Shown one piece after another: positions 1 through 8,239 of a stretch of DNA of 38,055 nt; within the stretch, counting starts at the first letter, position 1; every line of letters begins with the position of its first letter. This DNA is from Terfezia claveryi (Eukaryota > Ascomycota > Pezizomycetes > Pezizales > Pezizaceae), in the NCBI GenBank assembly GCA_015179025.1, contig WHUX01000359.1, positions 1 through 38,055 on the forward strand. Direction: 5' to 3'. Both the position numbers and the translations under genes were made by a program. The notes below the pieces were generated by a model, which saw nothing but the letters and a program-made list of their open reading frames with translations, was not told where the DNA came from and did not search any database.

Positions 1-500
1 GTCTCCAAAAGCACGAGTTTCTCACATATATATATATATATGCCCGCGGGTGCATGGATTTCTCGCATATATATATATATGTCTCCAAAAGCACGAGTTT
101 CTCGCACATATATATATATATGCCCGGGAATGCATGGATTTCTCGCATATATATATATATATGTCCCCAAAAGCACGAGTTTCTCGCACATATATATATA
201 TATACCCGCGAATGCATGCATTTCTCTATGTCTCCAAAAGCACGAGTTTCTCGCACATATCTATATGAGTCTCCAAAAGCACGAGTTTCTCACATATATA
301 TATATATATGCCCGCGGGTGCATGGATTTCTCGCATATATATATATATGTCTCCAAAAGCACGAGTTTCTCGCACATATATATATATATGCCCGGGAATG
401 CATGGATTTCTCGCATATATATATATATATGTCCCCAAAAGCACGAGTTTCTCGCACATATATATATATATGCCCGCGAATGCATGAATTCCTACGAAAC
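1..500. repeat. AT-rich higher-order tandem array
   Basis: Units of about 40 bp alternate between two types. One carries the core AAAAGCACGAGTTTCTC, the other GCATGGATTTCTCGC, and they are joined by (AT)n runs and CCCGCG or CCCGGG spacers. The block starting at base 1 restarts almost identically at base 269, giving a higher-order period of 268 bp. Several frames stay open through the repeat and give Tyr/Ile-rich pseudo-ORFs on both strands; I do not regard these as genes because they consist only of repeat. The array runs off the left edge of the window. A diverged relative with the core AAAAGCATGAGTTTCTC lies at 3890-4400. Confidence 0.9.
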
Positions 501-782
501 ATATCACAAAGCGTGAACTCCGCACATATCGCAATACCACGACTACGATTGCCCAATATGACTATTACCAGGCCAGGCATTGAATAGTACGGCACCCGCG
601 GGCGAAAGGGGGCTGAGCGCCATTGGTCTCTGTCATGCCACTTCTCTTGTTATCCCTTATCTCATTGTCTTCGGAAAGTCTAAATTGTCGTCCTTAGCCG
701 TCGGCCTTGGCAACTATGGTTTTCCTGTATATATACCTCCCTTCCCCGCGCATTTTCCCTTCGCTCTATATCCCAGCACATT
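501..782 (+). promoter_or_regulatory. Gene-free stretch with promoter-like end
   Basis: No gene is visible. Near 726-737 there is a TATA-like run (TGTATATATAC) followed by pyrimidine-rich DNA, and an ATG at 783 opens the 12-bp minisatellite. The arrangement resembles a small fungal promoter, but the only open frame downstream is repeat. Whether anything is transcribed is a guess. Confidence 0.25.
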
Positions 783-957
783 ATGGCGAGTATTAGAGCG
801 AGTATGAGAGCGAGTATTGGAGCGAGTATTAGGGCAAGTATTAGAGCGAGTATTGGAGCGGGTATTAGAGCGAGAATTGGAGCGAGTATTAGAGCGAGTA
901 TTAGAGCGAGTATTGGAGCGAGTATTAGAGCGAGTGTTAGAGCGAGTGTTAGAGCGA
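783..957. repeat. 12-bp minisatellite, about 14 units
   Basis: The consensus GCGAGTATTAGA is repeated head to tail about 14 times with scattered substitutions and no indels. Because the unit is a multiple of three, two plus-strand frames stay open: 783-992 would encode an (R/G)AS(I/V)-type repeat, and 817-1002 an ERVL tetrapeptide repeat. Both frames end inside the adjoining MITE. A short repetitive peptide is possible but unsupported. Confidence 0.9.
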
Positions 958-985
958 TTGAAGCAGCGAGTGCTTGTTCTATATA

Positions 986-1210
986 CAGTTAGGTGGCAAT
1001 GAATTTGGTACCCCGCATAACAGGGGGCGAGTATACAGCATGCTTTAAACCTATAATATATATACTAAAGATGAGGACTCTGATATAAGGAGCTACCCAT
1101 AACAGAGGGTGAGTATACAGCACGCTTTAAACCTATAATATGTGTGCTAAATGTATGCTAATGCAGGACTCTAATGCAAGAGGGGTACCAAATTCATTGC
1201 CACCTAACTG
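986..1210. mobile_element. 225-bp MITE with perfect 29-bp TIRs
   Basis: The left end starts CAGTTAGGTGGCAATG and the right end finishes CATTGCCACCTAACTG; the arms are exact inverse complements over 29 bp. TATA lies immediately outside both ends (982-985 and 1211-1214), consistent with a TA or TATA target duplication. The CAGT terminus and TA target resemble Tc1/mariner-pogo (Fot1-like) elements, an inference from the ends only. The inside holds a duplicated block (near 1016-1060 and 1091-1140, with cores GAGTATACAGCA and GCTTTAAACCTATAATAT). It has no coding capacity, so it would need a transposase from elsewhere. The perfect TIRs suggest a recent insertion. Confidence 0.85.
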
Positions 1211-1214
1211 TATA

Positions 1215-1428
1215 TATCTATTACTCAATACTTCTGTGTATATAATTATTAGCGAATACAATGGATATTTCCGCTGCATGAATATTCAATGGCTGCAATA
1301 GTGGCTACGCACCTGGCTGGTATTAGAGCGTCGTACATACAAGCGGGTGCATTGTAACCATAGTGTTAACAATATGATGATGCCAAGGGAAGGAACTCTA
1401 ATATCCAGAGATTGAAATATGCCAACCA
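1215..1428. other. No recognisable feature
   Basis: This is unique-looking, moderately AT-rich DNA between the MITE and the next minisatellite. No convincing coding frame or RNA gene is seen. Confidence 0.5.
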
Positions 1429-1650
1429 GCGTCCGGACGGCTTTGGTTGCCCCAATGGTGTCCAGATTGTGTTGCAACTCAGCCGGGCGTCCAGATTGGA
1501 TTGCAACTCAGCCGGGCGTCCAGATTGTGTTGCAACTCAGCCGGGCGTCCTGATTGTGTTGCAACGCAGCCAGCGTCCAGACGCACAGGACGCACAGGAC
1601 GCACACGCGCGAGCTCTCGCGTCCGGACGCTGGGCGGTGCGTCCGGACGC
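1429..1650. repeat. 29-bp minisatellite framed by GC-rich palindromes
   Basis: Four copies of a 29-bp unit (core TTGTGTTGCAACTCAG) run from 1460 to about 1574. They are followed by short repeats of GGACGCACA. The palindrome GCGTCCGGACGC occurs intact at 1619-1630 and 1639-1650, and an 11-bp version lies at 1429-1439. The region is much more GC-rich than its flanks. Open frames here on both strands are repeat-driven and not called as genes. Confidence 0.85.
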
Positions 1651-1759
1651 CACTTTTTTCTTGCTGATGAACGAGGTGTTGCTACCAATTTGTAAGGTAG
1701 ACGCTTGATGCAGGATGGTTTCCATTCTTTCTCCCCCGTCGAGCCTTAAGTACAGCTCG

Positions 1760-1883
1760 CTAGGGAGCTAGTCTCTAGACCAAGGAGCTAGCCTCCTTGG
1801 TCATATCCTAATGTACAGGTTCATTGGGGAGCTAGTCTCCCCAATATGGAATATCTAGGCTTATGGGGAGCTAGTCTCGTCAT
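1760..1883. repeat. Cluster of four GCTAG-loop hairpins
   Basis: Four short imperfect or perfect palindromes share the centre GAGCTAG(T/C)CTC: 1760-1778, 1780-1800 (arms CCAAGGAG/CTCCTTGG), 1824-1844 (arms TTGGGGA/TCCCCAA) and a weaker one at 1863-1883. The arm sequence differs between copies while self-complementarity is mostly kept. No gene is nearby. Confidence 0.75.
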
Positions 1884-1909
1884 GTACGGATAAAGGATCA
1901 CTACCTTAC

Positions 1910-4900
1910 AGGCCTAAAAGCAATTAGCTATGCCTTTCCATAAAGTTCGTGGGTCTGCTGGCGAGTTCACATACCTAGCTATGTCTGAATACATAGATGG
2001 AGATATCTTGACAGTACATTTGTTGAGTCCTAAGAGCAATTAGCATAGAGTTCGTAGGTTTGCTGGCGAGTTCACATACCTGGCTATGTCTGCACATATA
2101 GTTGGAGATATCTCGACAGTGTATTTGCAGAGTCCTAAGAGCAATTACCTATACCTTCACATAGAGTTCACGGGTCTGCTGGCGAGTTCATATACAAGGC
2201 TATGTCTGCATATATAGTTAGGGATATCTCGAGAGTATACTGGGGGAGTACTAAAATGAGCGCTGCCTGCTTGACCTTTCGCCAAGAGCTAGGTGGTTGA
2301 GTTATATGTCATACCTGTGAAAAGAGGTGGCACATGTGCTCTTGTGTTATGTTAGTTCACATAGCCCTATAAATATATGTTAGTTGACGGGGCCGGGGAA
2401 TATGTGTTCATTGGTTAGAAGGTAGATTGGTATACGCTAGTGTAACAGATCAGTACACATCCCTGCATGCATGTTTCAGGCCTCCTATATCTGCCAGCCG
2501 TAAGATTACTAAAGTAGGTAATAGGCATGGATGATGTTAGGTTGTTCATATAGACTTGTTTATGTGACAAACTCATACTTTTGGGGACTTATATATATGT
2601 GAGAAACTCATGCTTTTAGAGACTTATATATATATGTTCTAGTCTATTCCGGGATTCCGGTCCATATCAGTATGGACTGGGCTGTTCCGGAATTGCCTGG
2701 GCCTTACCGGTATGGCCCACCATACTGGTATGGACTGGGCTATTGCGAGATTGCCGGGCCGTTCCGGAATGGTATATATCTACACTCTGAGTGATGAACG
2801 AAGCCAAATTGAGTGGAAACCAGGTCTATTATATTTTATACATAACAAATGCTCAAACTTCACTACAAGTAATTTCATAATACCTCTCGTTCATAGTACT
2901 ATAGGTCTTATTCTTTTCTGAATGCAGCAAAGTATCATGAACATGTTACATCATGCTACAAAGCCACTTGTTTCCCATCATTACTTTCCTTCCATCACAA
3001 TTATTTGGGTCTCGCAGGTATGCTTTAATTCTGCAATACTTAGATAGTTCTTGTTAGTCACCATGTACTTGAATTGGATATTAAGGAATTACTTCTCAAA
3101 GGTCACCTGGGATTTACTTCAATAATTACGCTTCCAGATCAAGTGAAACCTAGAGGGTGAAACTGATTCAAATCAATAGCACTATTATCTTCTAACCAAC
3201 TGACATTATAGTAAGGGCTGGAATGTCATGGTATGTTAGTAATTCTATGGTGTGCTCTGGTAATATCAGTGTGCACAATATGTTACGTTGAACAAGTGTG
3301 TTGCATTGAAGAAAATTCTCATGAACTAAAGGTTTCAATTCCATAACGGACTAGAACATTTTTCTACATAATAACTTTCATTTCGGGTATACCTCTACTG
3401 AGTTTTTTTTTGGATAGGTTGCATATGTTATCTCCGATGTTCTTTAACCAAATGTTGCTACAAAATAACCTTCATATTGGATATGTCCCTATTTAGTAAT
3501 TTTAATGTCGCTGTGGCCGCTGTAGTGTTGTGGTAAATCCTTGTTGCTATCCATGACATTGAACAATTTAATCCCGTAATGGCCTAGTCCATTGCAATAT
3601 CTAGTCATATCACAACGGCCTGGTCCGTTGCAATATCCAGTCCATACCGGTATAGACCGGGCCATACCGGTATGGACCGGATTCTGGAATGGACCAGAAT
3701 ATATATATGTGAGAAACTCATGCTTTTGGAGACTTATATAAATATATGCGAAAAACTCATGCTTTGTTGGCTTATATATATATATGCAAGCTACTCATGC
3801 TTTTGAGGCTTCTAGATATATATGGAATCTATACTTTCGAGGTTTATAATAGTTTGGGTATCACGGCCTCTATATATATAAACCTCGAAAACTAAGAGTT
3901 TCTCGCATATATATATATCAGCTACAAAAGTATGAGAATCTCAAATATATATATATAAGTCTCTAAAAGCATGAGTTTCTCGCATATATATATATAAGTC
4001 ACCAAAAGCACGAGTTTTTCGCATATATATCTAAAAGCCTCAAAAAGCATGAGTTTCTCGCATATATGTATAAGTCTTGAAAAGCATGAGTTTCTCGCAT
4101 ATATATCTAGAAGCCTCGAAAAGCATGGGTTTCTCACATATATGTATAAGTCTCGATAAGTAAGAGTTTCTCACATATATATATATATAAGTTAACAAAA
4201 GCACGAGTTTCTCATATATATATCTAGAAGCCTTGAAGAGCATAAGTTTCTCACATATATATATAAGTCTCGAAAAGCATGAGTTTCTTGTATATATATA
4301 TATGAGTTTTAAAAAGCATGAGTTTCTCATATATATATATAAGTCTCGAAAAGCATGAGTTTCTCCCATAAATATAAGTCTCCAAAAGCATGAGTTTCTT
4401 ACTTAAACAAGTCCATATGAACAACTTCACATCGTCCATACCTATTACCCGCTTCAGTAATCTCATGGCTGGCAGACATAGGAGGCCTGAAACATGCATG
4501 CAGGGACATATGCTGATCTGTCACACCAGCATATGCTAATCTGCATTCCAACTAATTAACACATATTTCCCAGCCATGTCAACCTACACATATTTACAGG
4601 GGTAGGTGAACCAATATAATATGAGAGCACGTGCGCCCCCTCCTTTCACAGATATGACATATAACTCAACCAGCCAGCTCTCAGCAGAAGGTCAAGTAGG
4701 TAGTCCTCAGTTTAGGACTCTCCCATTGTACTTTGGAGATATCCCCAACTATATGTATATATATAGCCAGGTATGTCAACTTGCTAGCAGATCTGCGAAC
4801 TCTATGTGAAGGCATAGCTAATTGCTCTCAGGACTCCGCAAATGCACTGTCGAGATATCTACAACTATATACGTAGATATAGCCAGGTATGTGAACTCAC

Positions 4901-5178
4901 CAGCAGACCCACGAACTCTAGCCTAATTAGTCTTAAGACTCTGCAAATTCACTGTCGAGATATCTCCATCTATATGCGTAGACATAGCTAGGTATGTGAA
5001 CTCGCTAGCAGACTCGCAAACTCTATGTGAAGGTATAGCTAATTGCTTTTAGGACTTCGCAAATGTACTGTCAAGGTATTCCCATCTATATGTGCAAACA
5101 TAGCTAGGTACATGAACTCGCCAGCAAATTTGCCAACTTTATAGGATCATATAGCTAATTGCTCTAGTACTAGGCGTT
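1910..5178. mobile_element. Foldback-like element with long inverted arms
   Basis: Two long arms are inverse complements in order and spacing: left about 1910-2775, right about 3590-5178, with a loop of roughly 0.8 kb. From outside inwards each arm holds tandem subunits of about 105-120 bp (core AGCAATTAGCTATG; three on the left, about four on the right), a block with the motif GGTTGAGTTATATGTCATA, a block with CATGCATGTTTCAGGCCTCC, an array with the core AAAAGCATGAGTTTCTC and AT runs, and a block of CCGGTATGGACCGG-like motifs. The right arm is longer because its AT array is expanded (3690-4400). Long TIRs made of subrepeats around a non-coding loop are the hallmark of foldback elements. I see no transposase and cannot define a target duplication. 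Confidence 0.7.
2776..3589. other. Loop of the foldback-like element
   Basis: This is AT-rich DNA without a coding frame of note. A plus-strand frame at 2712-2921 has no recognisable features. Confidence 0.4.
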
Positions 5179-5894
5179 GCTCATGGCAGTGTATGACTAC
5201 ATCAGCCAGCAATTGGGCAGCTCTAGGTATGTGCAGTCTCGCAATATCAATGTTCTGCTGCTAATAGCTATATGGATATTATTAGATCAAAGCAGAGTGA
5301 TAATGACTTTGCAGATGGCTCAGATCAGGGAACTGCTAGAATTTTGGGAGGCAGGTGTGCAGGATGAGTTCAAGTGGGATGCATAAGGGAATGGTTCATT
5401 GGAAGTGCATCGATAGCTCCGTTATGTATATAGAAAGTCAAATATATATAGTTCTTACAATTTATAGCTTATACATTGGTACCTTTGCCTAGCTGCTCTC
5501 ATATTTATGCCCGGAGTGCGCCCAGTGGTTTGCCTGTTAGGTTGTTGTACTAGGGCGTACCCCACGCCCTTATGGTACCTGGATGTTGCTTGATTTTGTA
5601 TTGGCGCCATAGGCCAAAGAAAGGAAACAACGTGAAGGTGTGGATACACAAAATATAGGGCCACGGCGCTGACATGCAAGCAGGACCTCAGGGTGCCGAG
5701 CTGGACCCTAGGGTGCCGAGCTCCAGGGTATAGTATGCCGGCACGAGCATGTCAGTATTTATGTCATGGCGCGAACCTGCCAGTGTTCGCCTCCATAACT
5801 GTTAGAATACTTTTGCTAGTATAGAAGGCGTGAGATATATACAAGGCATTCTACCATCGTTCCTGATAGTATCGAAAAGAAATCATTAAGTACT
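5179..5894. other. Intergenic, possible remnant of an element leader
   Basis: No gene is recognised. A duplicated short motif around GGTGCCGAGCT occurs near 5690-5725. The 3' part runs directly into retrotransposon pol remains, so part of this stretch may be leader or gag-region DNA of that element. A 69-aa frame at 5177-5386 has no recognisable features. Confidence 0.35.
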
Positions 5895-6522
5895 ACAATT
5901 AAAGGCTCAAAAGGAATGATAGACAAAGCTTGTACTATCAAACTAGATTGAATAGGTTATATAGAAAAACGAACATTCTATGTAGCTCATTTGACTGGAT
6001 GGAATATGATACTAGGAGAACCTGCTCTCAGCAAAGTGCGAGCAATAATTCCTGCCCATCAGGAACCAGTTACTATCTAACCGGAAAACATTCCTTGATT
6101 CCAGCTAAGTATTTAGAAGGGATCTAGAATCAGGGTGAATGGTATAAGATCAGCGTATATATAGGTCAGCTGTAAATCAGTTACAGATTATAGGGAACCA
6201 GATAATTGGAAAAATATTAGTAACACAGAAGAAACTGATTCAGAAAGAGAACTTGTGACAGCTGTTTCTACTGTACAGAAACAATTCAACCCTGTAACGG
6301 AGTTTCCCTAATTATTTCCCAAGACAATTCCATGGGAATTACCTCCACTAAGAAAAATTAATTACTATATTAAACCAAAAGCAGGAGCTACTTAGATACC
6401 AAAATAGCGACCCTCAGGATATCGATTTAGACAACAAATCCATGACAAATTAGTCGAAGAAGAAGTATCAGGTTGCATATATAGAGTATAAAATAATACA
6501 AATGCTGTAGTTATGTTCACTA
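5895..6522 (+). pseudogene. Gypsy-type pol fragment (protease end to RT start)
   Basis: Translation with stops and frame changes gives a stretch with MILGEPALS near 6005-6035, typical of the segment after the retroviral-type aspartic protease in fungal Ty3/Gypsy polyproteins. It is followed by an RT amino-terminal segment (IPWELPPLRKIN, then RPSGYRFRQQIHDKL, then NAVVMFTM) between about 6300 and 6522. Stops such as FP*LF and RV*NN interrupt it. The RT core is missing: the sequence breaks at 6523, exactly where an LTR begins. It is a different family from the minus-strand element downstream. Confidence 0.75.
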
Positions 6523-7983
6523 TGTCACGGGGGCCCTATTGACTAATAGTACTCTTGCGGCTATTAGGACGGCCATAATTTCCTGCCCAATAATATCTAT
6601 TCCGCAACACAGAATGTCAATCCTATAGCAGTAAAGTTTAATCCAACTGTAGTTTCTCACGACAGATCTTATTTCGCAACATAAAATAAATCCTATGTCA
6701 CTTAAACGTAAAGTTAACTCAAGACTTAGAACTTTGTAGGCTTCGTGTACTCAAGGTGCTCTTACTTTCGAATACTCACTCAAGGTAGAATAAATTCAAC
6801 CGGAACTACTTGCACTATTTATATCCCGCAGTATTCCTAAATATTTTTATGATAAAAATATTTTATAAAACGCAGGCATACCTATCACCTCGCAATTTCT
6901 TCCTAAGTGTTATGCTATCCACACCTTTGTTAAAGCAGTTACTATCTGCACTCATTGTCATAGGTTGCTAACCTAAACATAGAGATTATTCCCATGCCTA
7001 CATATTATATGTACTTCGCTTATAGCTCGCTTATCCTATTAAAGAACAGTTTAGTCGAAATAAGTAAATTCAATTTCAAATATGTTACCAATCCTCGATA
7101 CTATCGAATTACTATCCGACAATATCCGAAGTCATCTAATTGCATTTCCGGCAGTATTCACTTAATAGTGTCTACTGTCCATTGAAAATAATTTTCAACT
7201 GTACATAACTCTATGAATAGAGAACCGTAGGTTACAAGTAGATTACCATTGGAAAGGCATCAACACATAAAAGATTATGAAATCTTAGTTCATCTCGATA
7301 CCCAAATTATTCACAGAGTTATTACCAAGAATAGGTAAACCTCCTCGTGGATCTATATGACCATATTAAAAGTCTTATATCTCCATGTATTTAACTCCGA
7401 TCATAAAATGGATAGCAGAAATAGAATTAGAATGAAGAGTAGGCTTAGATAGAAACTTGAAACATTAAATTCGGAGAACTTTATATTTTGGCCCTACCTT
7501 TTGCCTCTGTTCTAGGCGTACTCCCTTATAGTGTCACTGGATGCACTTTGGTCTAAAGTGCATCCTCAGTCCTTCATTTTTTTAGTTATTTTTACCGAAT
7601 TATATTCCTTAAATTCAGGGTAATAATCAGCAATTCAGGGTAACGCCAAGACTTCAGGGTAACAGCTAAGAGCAAGTATTATATATACATATAGCTAGTA
7701 TATTGATCTGGGTATAACTATTGAACCATTAATTGGATACTTATGAAACTTAAACCGTAGCTTCCTCAAGGGTCTATGGAAGTTCCATAAGAGTCTTAAC
7801 CATCTGAGATGATTGTAAACTACTCCAAAGTTCATACCCATTTTATATACTTAACTCTTATAGACAAGTATTAGAAACATTTGCACCACACTACTAAGAG
7901 TGTACCTAGAGTCTATATAGATTCTAGGGTCATTTTATAAGGGCCCAAGTACCTTTAGTAGGGCTGGATGTCACTCTGTGATA
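6523..7983 (-). repeat. LTR copy 1, full length (3' LTR of chromovirus)
   Basis: This 1461-bp block begins TGTCAC and ends GTGATA, a one-base decay of GTGACA, so it has the short inverted TG..CA ends of an LTR. Parts recur at 11300-12389 and 15162-15915. On the minus strand it is immediately preceded by a polypurine tract, so it is best read as the 3' LTR of the minus-strand chromovirus pol at 8240-11110. No 5-bp target duplication is evident next to it. Small plus-strand frames inside it, such as 6994-7185, are not genes. Confidence 0.75.
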
Positions 7984-8003
7984 GTGCCTCCCCCCTTAAG
8001 GTT
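7984..8003 (-). promoter_or_regulatory. Polypurine tract of chromovirus
   Basis: Read on the minus strand this is CCTTAAGGGGGGAGGCAC directly followed by the LTR start TATCAC (decayed TGTCAC). A purine run abutting the 3' LTR is the expected plus-strand primer site of an LTR retrotransposon. It fixes the orientation of the surrounding LTR. Confidence 0.7.
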
Positions 8004-8239
8004 CTTGTCTACAAGAACTTAATTGATTATGTAATCAAAATCATTATTGCTACTAACAACAATGGATGGGGCTTGAGAACCAGTCCTCATGTACGACTGC
8101 CAAAACATAGCTGCATATATCTCATTATACCCCTGGGATAATATGGCATAAGAAATACAGGTAAAACAAAAATATAAAGATAATTCAAAAAACCTAATAC
8201 CAAAAATAGGAAAAAACAGAATAATACGCACAAGATAAG

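Noticed and set aside
1..500. CRISPR-like regular repeats
   Set aside because: The spacers are themselves AT repeats, not unique sequence, and the context is a eukaryotic genome.
40..595. Long Tyr/Ile-rich reading frames on both strands
   Set aside because: They arise from AT-rich tandem repeats whose units lack stops; similar frames exist on both strands and there is no domain or gene structure.
3922..4499. Minus-strand frames rich in CEKLML and YIY
   Set aside because: Pure translation of the repeat array in the right arm of the foldback-like element.
6994..7185. Small plus-strand ORF in LTR copy 1
   Set aside because: It lies in non-coding LTR sequence and is not kept open in the homologous copies at 11300 and 15162.
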